Shown one piece after another: positions 26,485 to 35,921 of a DNA stretch of 64,000 nucleotides. The DNA is taken from assembly GCA_910589265.1 (NCBI GenBank), contig CAJUTQ010000053.1, forward strand, positions 5,615 to 69,614, written 5' to 3'. The position numbers and the translations under genes were made by a program. Origin of the DNA: an uncultured Lachnospiraceae bacterium. GTDB lineage: Bacteria; Bacillota; Clostridia; Lachnospirales; Lachnospiraceae. Each line of letters starts with the position of its first letter. Position 1 is the stretch's first letter. The notes below the pieces were generated by a model, which saw only the letters and a program-made list of their open reading frames with translations, ran no database searches and had not been told where the DNA came from.

Positions 26485-26783
26485 TTCTAGAATATAATAT
26501 AAGGGGTAGAGGTTATTTTGTTCTCTATCAATACATGAATTGCTCTGTCTTATGTATTTATGGAACTCTAAAAATATTCAAAATCCGTCTAAGGAAGCTA
26601 TTTTTTCATCCTTTTTAGGCTTTCAAAGTCATGCTTATTGCTGCAAGGAGGATAGTCATGACCTTTTGGAGCTCATATTATATTAGTATAAATGGAAAGG
26701 GTTTTTATTATAGGTAATGAAATTTTTAGAATAATAGTGATGGAGCGTCATATAAATAGAGACAGGAAGAGGAAAAATTTGGT

Positions 26784-26858
26784 ATGTTTGACTCAATAAG
26801 AACTGTAAATGAAAATGGTCGAAAATGCCAGAATTGGAAGGATTTACCAGATAGGTGA
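26784..26858 (+). CDS. Possible 24-aa ORF, unrecognised
   Basis: A short ORF beginning MFDSIRTVNENGRKC with AGGAAGAGG 11 bases upstream. The opening resembles the start of a PAS or GGDEF-type sensor segment, so it may be a relic. Spacing to the ribosome binding site is long, and chance is a fair explanation. Confidence 0.2.
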   Translation: MFDSIRTVNENGRKCQNWKDLPDR

Positions 26859-26885
26859 GTCCTTTCGTAATATTTTTAAGAGGAT

Positions 26886-26900
26886 AATTTTCCTAAAAAA
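26886..26900. promoter_or_regulatory. Candidate CodY box upstream of the fla/che operon
   Basis: AATTTTCCTAAAAAA compared with the CodY consensus AATTTTCWGAAAATT has four mismatches, with the first half-site perfect. It lies about 35 bases before the -35 of the flgB promoter. CodY represses fla/che in B. subtilis; in this AT-rich DNA the match could be by chance. Confidence 0.3.
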
Positions 26901-26931
26901 TAATAATTTTTTACCAAAATATAAAAATATC

Positions 26932-26959
26932 TTGTTTTTTCTGCGAAATTTATTATAAT
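26932..26959 (+). promoter_or_regulatory. Probable fla/che operon promoter
   Basis: TTGTTT (26932-26937), a 16-base spacer and TATAAT (26954-26959). Transcription would start near 26966, about 30 bases before flgB. It is sigma-A type, as expected for an early flagellar operon. Confidence 0.65.
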
Positions 26960-26996
26960 ATATAAAGTAAAAGTCGAAAAATGGGAGGGAAGGCGT

Positions 26997-27392
26997 ATGA
27001 CAAATTCTGGTATCTTTAGTTATATTAATGTAATAGGCAAGGCAGCGGATGCATCATGGCTTCGCAATGACATTATTGGTGGAAATATAGCAAACGCAAA
27101 TACGCCGGGATATAAGCGCAAAGACGTTTCTTTTGAAGGTGAATTGCAAAAAGCGCTAATGCATTCTGGACAACAAAGTATGGGTAAGAAAGTTCGAGAG
27201 CTGGACTTAAATAGCAAACGGCTTGAGGGGAAGGTATATACTGATTTAGAAAGATATTCTTACCGCCTTGATAAGAATAATGTGGATATTCAGACAGAAA
27301 ACGTGGAATTAGCAGCAAATCAAATAAAGTATCATGGATTGGTCACAGCAGTTAATGGAAGTTTCAATGCATTAAAGGCAGTAATTAAATAA
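26997..27392 (+). CDS. flgB: Flagellar basal-body rod protein FlgB
   Basis: 131 aa, with the rod-protein N-terminal motif NDIIGGNIANANTPGYKRKDVSF. FlgB forms the proximal rod and is exported by the flagellar type III machine. GGAGGGAAGG lies before the ATG. First gene of the fla/che operon, preceded by the sigma-A-like promoter. The C-terminus carries the conserved helix VELAANQIKYHGLVTAVN. Confidence 0.95.
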   Translation: MTNSGIFSYINVIGKAADASWLRNDIIGGNIANANTPGYKRKDVSFEGELQKALMHSGQQSMGKKVRELDLNSKRLEGKVYTDLERYSYRLDKNNVDIQTENVELAANQIKYHGLVTAVNGSFNALKAVIK

Positions 27393-27409
27393 AAAGGGGG
27401 AAAAGAGAT

Positions 27410-27859
27410 ATGTCAATGTTTCATTCTTTTGATATTAATGCGTCTGGTTTGACAGCAGAGCAGTATAGAATGGATATTATTTCAGGGAATATTGCAAATG
27501 CAAATACAACGAGGACAGAAGACGGCACTCCTTACAGAAGGAAAGTGGTGACTTTTACAGAAAAGGGAAACCGGCCTTCCTTTAGCCAGATATTGGAAAG
27601 GAGCCGGAGAAATGTGGCTGGGACTGGAGTGAAAGTAGACGGTGTGCATGAAGATAATGAGACCGAGATGAGAATGGTGTATGATCCGGCCCACCCAGAT
27701 GCAGATGAAAATGGATATGTTACCTTGCCGAATGTAAATATTATTACAGAAATGACGAACTTAATTGATGCCAGTAGAGGTTGGGATGCAAACAATACTG
27801 CCTTTACAACTAGCAAAGCTATTGCGATGAAGGGTTTAGAGATCGGGAGTAATTCATAA
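27410..27859 (+). CDS. flgC: Flagellar basal-body rod protein FlgC
   Basis: 149 aa, with the motif MDIISGNIANANTTRTEDG at the N-terminus and the C-terminal ending NVNIITEMTNLIDASRGWDANNTAF seen in FlgC. It is a proximal rod subunit next to FlgB. It starts 17 bases after flgB with AAAGGGGG as ribosome binding site. Confidence 0.95.
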   Translation: MSMFHSFDINASGLTAEQYRMDIISGNIANANTTRTEDGTPYRRKVVTFTEKGNRPSFSQILERSRRNVAGTGVKVDGVHEDNETEMRMVYDPAHPDADENGYVTLPNVNIITEMTNLIDASRGWDANNTAFTTSKAIAMKGLEIGSNS

Positions 27860-27881
27860 TAATGCATAGGAGGTGTTTTGA

Positions 27882-28196
27882 ATGAATATATCATCACTCT
27901 TTAATGTAAACGCAAAAGATATTAGAGATACGGCGATAAAGGTTGGAACTTTATCTGCTAAAGGGAATGGGCAGTTTGATACGATTCTAGGACAGGCTTT
28001 GGATACATTAAATACAACTAACCAATATATACAGGAAAGTGACGAGCAGAAAATGCTGTTTGCCATGGGACTTGTAGACAATACCCACGACATGACGATT
28101 GCCGCAGGGAAAGCTGATACTGCATTGCAGTACACCGTAGTTGTAAGAGATAAACTACTTGAGGCTTACAGAGAACTTATGCAGATTCAGATATAA
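27882..28196 (+). CDS. fliE: Flagellar hook-basal body complex protein FliE
   Basis: 104 aa, small and helical, with the C-terminal family block HDMTIAAGKADTALQYTVVVRDKLLEAYRELMQIQI. FliE joins the MS ring to the rod and is needed early for export. AGGAGGT precedes the ATG. Gene order flgB-flgC-fliE-fliF is the standard one. Confidence 0.95.
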   Translation: MNISSLFNVNAKDIRDTAIKVGTLSAKGNGQFDTILGQALDTLNTTNQYIQESDEQKMLFAMGLVDNTHDMTIAAGKADTALQYTVVVRDKLLEAYRELMQIQI

Positions 28197-28218
28197 AAAT
28201 AGTGAGGGGCTATAGGAA

Positions 28219-29823
28219 ATGGTTCAGAAACTACAAAGCATTCCCAAAAAAATTTTGGAATGGTGGAATAAATTTGATACAAAGCAGAAAACCATTATCG
28301 TCAGTGTTGTATTAGGAGTCATCGTAATGCTGGCATTGGTTGTCACTTTGCTGGCAAAACCAAAGTATACAGTGCTGGCAGTTTGTGAGAATACAAGGGA
28401 AACGGCTCAAATTAGAGACTTATTAGATGGAGAAGGTCTAAATTACCGAATTTCGGATGACGGACTTACGATATCTATTAAAGACAGCGAATTATCCAGT
28501 GCAAATGTTTTGCTGGGAGCCAACAACATACCATCTCAGGATTATAGCAATATTAGTTCTGTAACAGATGGGGGATTTTCCACTACAGAAGCGGATAAAC
28601 AAAAAAAATACAAAGAATTTTTACAGTCGAAAATGGCAAGAGATTTAGAGACATTGGCTGTCGTTGACAAAGCAACGGTTCAGTTAAACATGCCAGAAAA
28701 TGATGGAACCTTACTTTCAAAAAATGAAGATTCCTCTGCTAGTGTCATGTTGACTTTAAATGGAGAGATGAGTAGAGATTCAGCCGCAGGACTAGCAAAG
28801 TTTGTAAAAACAGCCCTGGGAAATGCAACCTCGGAAAGTGTCTTCATTATTGATTCCAATGGGAATGTATTATTTTCTGGAGAGGATGACAATTCCCTTG
28901 CTGGAAATGCAAGAAATCAGTTGGAAGTGAAACAGCAGTATGAGAATAGAGTAAAACAGGAAGTGGAGCAGGCTGTTCTTGGCACCAGTCTCTTTGATTC
29001 GGTAAAAGTCATTCCCAATTTAGAGCTGGATTTTTCTGAAACAACTCGCACCAATCATCGTTATTCTGCACAAGATGGGATGGAGCAGGGACTGTATAGT
29101 CATAGAGAAACCTATAGCTCAGAATCCACAGGGGGAATGACAGCAGCGCCTCCTGGAACCGACGCTAATGATACTACTTATGTAACAGAAGACGGAGCTG
29201 GGGGAAGTTCTACATATGCAGAAGAAAGGGCAGATTATTTACCAGATGAAAGCATAGAGAATGTGAATGATCCTGGTGGGAGAATTGTATATGAACAGTC
29301 TACAATTGCAGTTGTTGCCACGAAACATGTTGTACAAAGACAAGAGGATTTAGAGAGTCAGGGATTATTAGATGGCATTAGTTTTGCTCAGTATCAGGCA
29401 GAAAATGATGACAGAGTGAAACAGGAAGTGGATGCTGAATTGATTACAATGGTATCAAGGGCAACAGGAATTCCTGAGGCTAATGTCTCTATTATTGCCT
29501 ATGACGTTCCTTTTTTTGTAGAGTCAGAAGGTGGGCCAATTAGCGCTACAGATATTTTACAGATTGTTCTTATTGTACTGATTTTGGCTTTACTAGGGTT
29601 TGTTGTATTCCGAAGCATGCGGGCAGACAAGGCTACAGAAGAGCCGGTGGAAGAACTATCCGTGGAACAGCTCCTTGCCACAACCCAGGAGCAGTCAGAA
29701 GTACCTGAGTTTGAACTAGATAAGAAGTCAGAAGTGGCTGAGATGATAGAAAGGTTTGTAGACGAAAATCCAGAAGCAGTGGCAAATTTGCTGCGTAACT
29801 GGTTAACAGAGGATTGGGGGTAA
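28219..29823 (+). CDS. fliF: Flagellar M-ring protein FliF
   Basis: 534 aa MS-ring protein with two membrane segments (about 25-47 and 446-466). Between them lie the ring-building motifs and a Ser/Thr/Gly-rich spacer; the C-terminal tail (about 500-534, ending EAVANLLRNWLTEDWG) binds FliG. It anchors the motor in the cytoplasmic membrane. GAGGGG lies before the ATG. The stop falls six bases before the start of fliG. Confidence 0.96.
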   Translation: MVQKLQSIPKKILEWWNKFDTKQKTIIVSVVLGVIVMLALVVTLLAKPKYTVLAVCENTRETAQIRDLLDGEGLNYRISDDGLTISIKDSELSSANVLLGANNIPSQDYSNISSVTDGGFSTTEADKQKKYKEFLQSKMARDLETLAVVDKATVQLNMPENDGTLLSKNEDSSASVMLTLNGEMSRDSAAGLAKFVKTALGNATSESVFIIDSNGNVLFSGEDDNSLAGNARNQLEVKQQYENRVKQEVEQAVLGTSLFDSVKVIPNLELDFSETTRTNHRYSAQDGMEQGLYSHRETYSSESTGGMTAAPPGTDANDTTYVTEDGAGGSSTYAEERADYLPDESIENVNDPGGRIVYEQSTIAVVATKHVVQRQEDLESQGLLDGISFAQYQAENDDRVKQEVDAELITMVSRATGIPEANVSIIAYDVPFFVESEGGPISATDILQIVLIVLILALLGFVVFRSMRADKATEEPVEELSVEQLLATTQEQSEVPEFELDKKSEVAEMIERFVDENPEAVANLLRNWLTEDWG

Positions 29824-29828
29824 ATAGA

Positions 29829-30833
29829 ATGGCAAATGAAATCGGCGGATTACAGAAAGCTGCAGTTTTGTTGATTGCATTAGGTCCTGAAAAATCTTCA
29901 AAAGTTTTTAAGTATTTAAAAGAGGAAGAAATTGAAGATTTGACATTAGAAATTGCAAATACAAGGAGTGTCACCCCTCAGTTAAAGGAAGATGTTATTA
30001 ACGAATTTTATGAGGTATGTCTTGCCCAGCAATACATTGCTGAGGGTGGAATTGACTATGCGAAAGAAATTTTGGAAAGCGCTCTGGGACAAGAGAGAGC
30101 AATGGATATTCTGGGAAAGCTGACAGCCTCCTTGCAAGTAAAGCCTTTCGAATTTGTGAGAAAAACAGAACCTTCCCAACTTTTGAATTTTATACAAGAA
30201 GAGCATCCTCAAACAATTGCTTTGATTTTATCTTATCTGGCGCCAGGCCAGGCAGCCCAGATTATTGGTGCTCTGCCTCCTGAGATGCAGTCTGACGTGG
30301 CAAAGAGAGTTGCTTTGATGGACCGTACTTCTCCCGATGTAATAAAGGAAGTGGAAAAAGTGCTGGAATCAAAATTAGCATCTTTAGTAAATCAGGATTA
30401 CACTATTATTGGCGGAGTAGACGCAGTAGTGGAAATTTTAAATACAGTGGACAGAGCGACAGAAAAACATATTATGGAAACATTGGAAGTGGACGAACCC
30501 GAATTGGCAGACGAGATCCGCAAAAAAATGTTTGTATTCGAAGACATTTTGCTGCTTGATGATAGAGCTATTCAGAGGGTGCTTAGAGATGTGGAAAACA
30601 GTGATTTGGCTATGTCCTTGAAAGGCTCTAACGAACAGGTTCAAAATGCCATTTTCAATAACCTTTCAAAGCGTTTAGTAGTTATGATCAAAGAGGATAT
30701 GGAATTTATGGGGCCTGTACGTATGAAAGATGTAGAGGAAGCCCAGCAAAAAATTGTTAATATTATTCGAAAATTAGAGGATTCTGGTGAGATTGTAATT
30801 TCCAGAGGCGGAGGAGACGAGATTATTGTCTAA
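29829..30833 (+). CDS. fliG: Flagellar motor switch protein FliG
   Basis: 334 aa switch protein: N-domain binding FliF, middle domain with the EHPQTIALILSYL motif, and C-terminal torque domain with the EDILLLDDRAIQRVLRDV region, whose charged residues face MotA. ATG 29829 has GGGGG eight bases upstream; a TTG at 29814 is less likely. Its end overlaps fliH by eight bases, so the two are translationally coupled. Confidence 0.96.
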   Translation: MANEIGGLQKAAVLLIALGPEKSSKVFKYLKEEEIEDLTLEIANTRSVTPQLKEDVINEFYEVCLAQQYIAEGGIDYAKEILESALGQERAMDILGKLTASLQVKPFEFVRKTEPSQLLNFIQEEHPQTIALILSYLAPGQAAQIIGALPPEMQSDVAKRVALMDRTSPDVIKEVEKVLESKLASLVNQDYTIIGGVDAVVEILNTVDRATEKHIMETLEVDEPELADEIRKKMFVFEDILLLDDRAIQRVLRDVENSDLAMSLKGSNEQVQNAIFNNLSKRLVVMIKEDMEFMGPVRMKDVEEAQQKIVNIIRKLEDSGEIVISRGGGDEIIV

Positions 30834-31668
30834 TTTATTAAAGTATTATTATGTGAATTATCAACAGGAAGAAACAAGACTCATTGACAGTAATGAACAA
30901 ATAGCAGAAAAAATGGAAAAATTATCTATTTTACCTGAGGAAACTTCCGATATATATGTGAATGAAGAAGAGGGATTTGAAGCTGGACTGGAGGCGTCTC
31001 CTATTGATTTGCTTGTACAAGATGAAGGAGAAAGTTCAGTAATCAAAGGAGATTTAAAAGAACGACAGGAAGAAGCTCAGTTAATACTGGAAGAAGCGAG
31101 AGCTGAAGCAGAACAAATATTAGAAGAGGCTAGGCAGTCAGCAGAAGCTCTTCGCCATGCTGCAAAAGAAGAAGGGAGAAATGAAGGATATCAAAGAGGA
31201 GTTCAGGAAGGAGCTTTTCAGTTAGAAACACAAAGGAAAAATATGGAAGAAGAAAGTCGAGATAGACTTACTCGTTTGGAAGAAGAGTATCAACAAAAAA
31301 AGATGTCTATGGAGGCAGAACTAGTTGATACCATAGGGGGTATATTTGAACATGTTTTTCAAGTAGAGTTTTCTGATAGAAAAGATATCATTTTTCATTT
31401 GATTCAAAAGACCCTTCATCATGTTACATTAACAAAAGATTTTTTGATTCATGTATCCAAAGAAGATTTTGGATATGTCACAATGCAGAAAAAAGATTTG
31501 CTAGAAGGAATTCCTGGAAGCGATACGATAGAGATTATTGAAGATATGACATTAACCCCTAATGAATGTATGATTGAAACAGACGGTGGTATTTTTGACT
31601 GTAGTTTGGGAACCCAGCTTCAAGGGTTGATGAAGGAACTGAAGCTTCTTTCCTATGAAAAACAGTGA
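30826..31668 (+). CDS. fliH: Flagellar assembly protein FliH
   Basis: 280 aa with a long acidic/Ala-rich coiled coil (about 75-160, EEARAEAEQILEEARQSAEA) and a C-terminal vacuolar-ATPase-E-like domain. It is the FliI-binding stator of the flagellar export ATPase. The start is TTG inside the end of fliG, with GAGGAG nine bases upstream. Sequence similarity in this family is low, so the call rests on architecture and on its place between fliG and fliI. Confidence 0.88.
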   Translation: MSNLLKYYYVNYQQEETRLIDSNEQIAEKMEKLSILPEETSDIYVNEEEGFEAGLEASPIDLLVQDEGESSVIKGDLKERQEEAQLILEEARAEAEQILEEARQSAEALRHAAKEEGRNEGYQRGVQEGAFQLETQRKNMEEESRDRLTRLEEEYQQKKMSMEAELVDTIGGIFEHVFQVEFSDRKDIIFHLIQKTLHHVTLTKDFLIHVSKEDFGYVTMQKKDLLEGIPGSDTIEIIEDMTLTPNECMIETDGGIFDCSLGTQLQGLMKELKLLSYEKQ

Positions 31669-31753
31669 AAAATAGAAGAGGCTGAAATAAATTTTCATTC
31701 TTACATATTTGGGCTTGATTCCATATGGAAACCAAAATGGGAAAGGCAGGGGT

Positions 31754-33076
31754 ATGAATATGGATGTTACTTTTAACAGAGGGAAGTACGAAGTATTAAA
31801 AGAAAAAACGTATTATAAGAAACTGGGAAAAGTAGTGAATATTGTAGGTCTTACTATTGAATCCATCGGACCAGATGCAAAGCTGTCAGATATGTGTTTG
31901 ATCAGAGGAGAAGATGATGATTCCTTGGAAGTAATGGCCGAGGTAGTAGGATTTAAGGATAATAAAACATTGTTAATGCCTTATGAGAATACAGATGGAA
32001 TTGGTGCTGGATGTATTGTAGAAAACTTAGGCCATCCTCTGGCAATACAGGCTGGGGAACAACTTCTTGGAAAAACCTTGGATGGGCTTGGACAAATTAC
32101 AGAAGGAGGGGAGTTCCATGGAGGAACAACCTACCCTGTTGAAGCTCCGCCTCCAGATCCTATGGAGAGAGTGATAATCAATGAAGTCCTGCCTTTGGGA
32201 GTGAAAGCAGTGGATGGTCTTATTACTGTTGGAAAAGGACAGAGAATAGGAATCTTTGCAGGCTCTGGAGTGGGAAAAAGCACATTAATGGGGATGTTTG
32301 CAAGAAATACAAAAGCAGATGTAAATGTCATTGCTTTAATTGGGGAACGAGGCAGAGAGGTTCGAGAGTTTATTGAGCGGGATTTAGGTGAAGAAGGAAT
32401 GAGGCGTTCTGTTGTCATAGTGGCAACTTCCGATAAACCTGCATTAATAAGAAATAAGGCGGCAAAGACAGCAACTGCAGTAGCAGAATATTTTCGAGAT
32501 CAAGGGAAAGACGTTTTGCTTATGATGGATTCTTTAACTCGATTTTCTATGGCTCAGCGGGAAATTGGTCTGGCAAGTGGAGAGCCTCCTGTGACAAGAG
32601 GGTATCCGCCTAGTGTTTATGCGGAGATGCCAAAGCTGTTAGAGAGAGCAGGAAATTCCCATATAGGTTCTATTACTGGATTATATACAGTATTAGTAGA
32701 TGGAGATGACTTTAACGAACCTATTACGGATACAGCAAGAAGTATATTAGATGGTCATATTATGTTAAATAGAAAGCTGGGGCATAAAAACCATTACCCT
32801 GCCATAGATGTTTTGCAAAGCATTTCCAGATGTATGAGTCAGATTGCCGATTCTGATCATAAAGCGGCGGCTGGAAAGCTGAAAAACGTACTTGCTACAT
32901 ACAATGAAGCAGAAGATTTAATTAATATTGGAGCTTATAAAAAGGGTTCTAATGAAAGTATTGACTATGCAATTTCTAAAGTAAACCAAGTGAATGAGTT
33001 TTTAAGACAGCAGGTAGATGAAAAATTTGAGTTTCAAGAAATTGTAAAGAAAATGGAAGAGATTTTTATAGAATAA
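31754..33076 (+). CDS. fliI: Flagellum-specific ATP synthase FliI
   Basis: About 440 aa, an F1-beta-like ATPase that energises flagellar protein export. Walker A is GSGVGKST (170-177), Walker B lies in KDVLLMMDSLTRFSMAQRE, and PPSVYAEMPKLLERAG is family-specific. ATG 31754 and ATG 31760 both have purine-rich sites at about seven bases, so the exact start is open; an earlier TTG (31709) adds residues not seen in the family. 85 bases separate it from fliH. Confidence 0.95.
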   Translation: MNMDVTFNRGKYEVLKEKTYYKKLGKVVNIVGLTIESIGPDAKLSDMCLIRGEDDDSLEVMAEVVGFKDNKTLLMPYENTDGIGAGCIVENLGHPLAIQAGEQLLGKTLDGLGQITEGGEFHGGTTYPVEAPPPDPMERVIINEVLPLGVKAVDGLITVGKGQRIGIFAGSGVGKSTLMGMFARNTKADVNVIALIGERGREVREFIERDLGEEGMRRSVVIVATSDKPALIRNKAAKTATAVAEYFRDQGKDVLLMMDSLTRFSMAQREIGLASGEPPVTRGYPPSVYAEMPKLLERAGNSHIGSITGLYTVLVDGDDFNEPITDTARSILDGHIMLNRKLGHKNHYPAIDVLQSISRCMSQIADSDHKAAAGKLKNVLATYNEAEDLINIGAYKKGSNESIDYAISKVNQVNEFLRQQVDEKFEFQEIVKKMEEIFIE

Positions 33077-33089
33077 GGCGGCATAGAGT

Positions 33090-33539
33090 ATGGCAAAATT
33101 TCGTTACCGGATGCAAAATATTTTAGATATTAAGTTTAAGTTAGAAGATCAAGCCAAAATGGAATATGCAGCAGCAAATATGAAATATCAGGAAGAACTG
33201 GAGAAACTTCAGGTTTTGTATGATAGAAGAACAGGATATGAGCAGGAAGCCAGGACATTGCGAGTCCATATATTAAAAGTCCGAGATATACAAGATAATC
33301 AGATTGCCATGAAACTTATAAAAGAGTACATAGGAGAACAGTTAGTTCAAGTGAAAATAGCGGAAGATAATTTGGAAATGGCAAGAGATAGACTGACAGA
33401 AATTATGAAAGATAGAAAAACCCATGAGAAATTAAAGGAAAAAGCTTTTGAGCAGTTTTTGCAAGATGAGAATGCAAGAGAGAGTAAGGAAATTGACGAG
33501 CTCACCAGTTATAGACATGGTAAGAAGATAGATAGGTAG
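33090..33539 (+). CDS. fliJ: Flagellar export protein FliJ
   Basis: 149 aa, almost entirely charged alpha-helical coiled coil (MAKFRYRMQNILDIKFKLEDQ...). FliJ is the central stalk of the export ATPase and shuttles chaperones. It lies 13 bases after fliI, the normal place. Sequence conservation is weak, so the assignment relies on structure and position. Confidence 0.88.
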   Translation: MAKFRYRMQNILDIKFKLEDQAKMEYAAANMKYQEELEKLQVLYDRRTGYEQEARTLRVHILKVRDIQDNQIAMKLIKEYIGEQLVQVKIAEDNLEMARDRLTEIMKDRKTHEKLKEKAFEQFLQDENARESKEIDELTSYRHGKKIDR

Positions 33540-33548
33540 GTGTGAATA

Positions 33549-34430
33549 ATGCCCGATGTAGAACAGACAGCAGCAGCCCCCAACAAGAAGTTGACAAAGG
33601 AAGAAAAAAAGAAGCAGAAAGAAGAAAAAAAGAGACAAAAGAAAGCGTTAAAAGAAGCTGCCAGGGAAGGTCAGGATCTAGAAGATGAAGAAGGAACTGG
33701 AGGAGCGCTGACGATTATATTTGTAACTTTTTTGATTGTTGTTATCTGGCTGGCTATTTTAGCTTTATTGGTAAAGCTTGATGTAGGTGGTTTTGGAAGT
33801 AATGTTCTTAGGCCTATTTTGAAAGATGTTCCAGTTCTCCAAATGATTTTGCCAAAGGCATCCGAAGAGGAACTGGCCCTGCAGGGGGAAGAAGGAGCAG
33901 AAGATTATGCTGGCTATTCCAATTTAAAGGATGCAGTGGAACAGATTAAAAGGCTTGAATTGGAATTGGAGGAGGCAAAAAAGGGGGATGTGTCCAAGGA
34001 TGAGCAAATGGCTGCTTTAAATGAAGAGATTAATCGATTAAAAACATTTGAAAACAATCAGGTAGAGTTTGAAAAAATAAAAGATGAGTTTTATGATGAA
34101 GTAGTATTTGGAGAGAATGCTCCTGGGGCAGAAAATTATAGAAAGTATTATGAGTCTATTGACCCAGAAAGTGCAGCAGCTCTTTATCGGCAGGCCATTA
34201 CGCAAATAGAGTCAGATGCTCAGGTGCAAGAATATGCAAAAGCTTATTCTGCTATGAAACCAAAGGCAGCAGCAGCTATTTTTGAGCAGATGACGGATAA
34301 TTTGGATTTGGCAGTAAAAATATTAAATACAATGAATGCAGATACAAGGGGCTCTATACTGGCTGCTATGGATCCTCAAGTTGCAGCAATGCTGACAAAA
34401 CTTATGGACCCAGATCAAAGTCAATATTAA
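33549..34430 (+). CDS. motE: MotE-like motor chaperone
   Basis: 293 aa: a Lys/Glu-rich cytoplasmic N-terminus (residues 10-45), one membrane segment (53-76), a coiled coil (about 125-165) and a C-terminal MgtE-N-like domain with MKPKAAAAIFEQMTDNLDLAVKIL. This is the MotE plan; MotE is a periplasmic chaperone for motor assembly in Proteobacteria, and related genes sit between fliJ and fliK in Firmicutes, as here. The name is by family likeness; function in this group is less certain. Confidence 0.75.
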   Translation: MPDVEQTAAAPNKKLTKEEKKKQKEEKKRQKKALKEAAREGQDLEDEEGTGGALTIIFVTFLIVVIWLAILALLVKLDVGGFGSNVLRPILKDVPVLQMILPKASEEELALQGEEGAEDYAGYSNLKDAVEQIKRLELELEEAKKGDVSKDEQMAALNEEINRLKTFENNQVEFEKIKDEFYDEVVFGENAPGAENYRKYYESIDPESAAALYRQAITQIESDAQVQEYAKAYSAMKPKAAAAIFEQMTDNLDLAVKILNTMNADTRGSILAAMDPQVAAMLTKLMDPDQSQY

Positions 34431-34507
34431 TGTTTTGGTTATAAGGCACCGGATTTATCTGGTAGCATTATAATATATATTATAAATAGGAGAAAGGAGG
34501 AGTGAGG

Positions 34508-35908
34508 ATGAAAAGTGTATCCTTGTCTGAAGCCCAGCCATTTTTAATGAATGTGGGAGCTGCAGATAAAAAGAATAGTCTTGGATCCAATAAAGGAGCT
34601 TCTGCATTTGGAAACTTTGATCAAGTATTGAAAGATACATCAGGGAAGAATGAAAAAACAGAAATGAAGTCAGAAAAGGTTGATAAAAGTTCAGAAGTGA
34701 CGGATAAACCATGGGAAAAAGCCCAAGGAACCCAGAAGATTCAAAAGGAAAATGAGACTACAACAGAAGAGAATAGTAATTCCTTGGAAGAAGACTTGAG
34801 AGAAGCGGCTGAAAAAATGAAAAAAGATTTAATGGAGCAGTTCAATATTTCTGATGAGGAATTGCAAAAAGCTATGGAAGCCCTTGGATTAGGATGGATA
34901 GATTTGTTAAATCCAGAAGCTTTAAGTAAGCTAGTCTTACAAATTGAGGGAGTACAAGAGCCCTTGGCCTTTGTTACAAACGGAGAACTTTATGACCAAC
35001 GAAAAGGGTTGCTGGAAACTTTAGATAATTTAGAAGCAAATCTTAAAAGTCAGTTTCAATTAACAGAAGAGGAACTAAAGACAGTAATGGAAGAAATAAA
35101 AGAGACTGTCCATGAAGAAACGAACATTGACTTGGAAAGTCCTGTAAAAGAAAGTGGAAAAGTTCAGGAACCAGTTATTGAAGTTGTGAACACATCAAAT
35201 TCCCAGGAAGCTTTAAAAGAAAGTCAGGGAAGTTCCACTCAAAATCCAGCTGTGTTAAAAGAAGGTCAAGAATCCCAAGATATGTTCGCTGTAAAAGAAG
35301 AAGCTGAAGCAAATATAACAAAACAGGAAGAACATAAGGATGGGGGTCAATTTACTGGTCAATTTACAAGCGCCTCTCCCAATCAATCTTTTGTTTCGCA
35401 TATGGAGGGAGCCATTTTGGCTAATGAAATTCCAGTGCCTGAAATTCCAGCAAAGGAAATTATAGAACAAATTGTACAGAAAATGAAAATTACTGTAAGT
35501 CCTGAAGTAAATGAAATGGAGATGCAGCTAAATCCAGAACATTTAGGGAAGCTGCAGTTACAAGTAGCTGTAAAAAATGGAACAATGACAGCTCATTTTA
35601 CAGCAGAAAATGAGGCAGTGAAATCCGCTATAGAAAATCAGGTCGTCCAGTTAAAAGAAAACCTGGATCAACAAGGAATAAAAGTAGAAGCAGTGGAAGT
35701 AACGATTGCCAGCCATGAGTTTGAAAGAAACTTACAGCAAGGAAACAGACAGAATCAAGAAGAAGAAAGTAAAAAAAGCCAGAAAGGAAAAGTGAATTTA
35801 AACTTAAATGGCATAGAAAGCCTGGAAGAGGAAGATCTGACAGGAGAAGAGAGATTGGAAGCAGAAATGATGCTTCAAAATGGAAATACTGTGAGCTACA
35901 CAGCATAA
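34508..35908 (+). CDS. fliK: Flagellar hook-length control protein FliK
   Basis: 466 aa: a low-complexity, acidic and polar N-terminal two-thirds (secreted ruler part) and the conserved C-terminal hook-length domain (about 325-410, with MEMQLNPEHLGKLQLQV and AENEAVKSAIENQVVQLKENLDQQGI). It measures the hook and switches export to filament proteins through FlhB. ATG 34508 has AAAGGAGG seven bases upstream; a GTG at 34502 is too close. Another candidate reading of the N-terminal part is not supported. Confidence 0.9.
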   Translation: MKSVSLSEAQPFLMNVGAADKKNSLGSNKGASAFGNFDQVLKDTSGKNEKTEMKSEKVDKSSEVTDKPWEKAQGTQKIQKENETTTEENSNSLEEDLREAAEKMKKDLMEQFNISDEELQKAMEALGLGWIDLLNPEALSKLVLQIEGVQEPLAFVTNGELYDQRKGLLETLDNLEANLKSQFQLTEEELKTVMEEIKETVHEETNIDLESPVKESGKVQEPVIEVVNTSNSQEALKESQGSSTQNPAVLKEGQESQDMFAVKEEAEANITKQEEHKDGGQFTGQFTSASPNQSFVSHMEGAILANEIPVPEIPAKEIIEQIVQKMKITVSPEVNEMEMQLNPEHLGKLQLQVAVKNGTMTAHFTAENEAVKSAIENQVVQLKENLDQQGIKVEAVEVTIASHEFERNLQQGNRQNQEEESKKSQKGKVNLNLNGIESLEEEDLTGEERLEAEMMLQNGNTVSYTA

Positions 35909-35921
35909 AGGAGATGAGAAT

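Larger units (their letters stand above)
26485..26996 (+). other. Long codY-flgB intergenic region
   Basis: 512 bases without a convincing gene. The last 110 bases hold the probable fla/che promoter and a CodY-like site. The middle contains a 24-codon ORF (26784-26858). I saw no clear terminator after codY, no riboswitch core and no paired inverted repeats of the kind that flank an invertible flagellar switch. Confidence 0.6.

Noticed and set aside
26485..26996. Invertible flagellar switch upstream of flgB
   Set aside because: No paired inverted repeats of useful length were found in the region.
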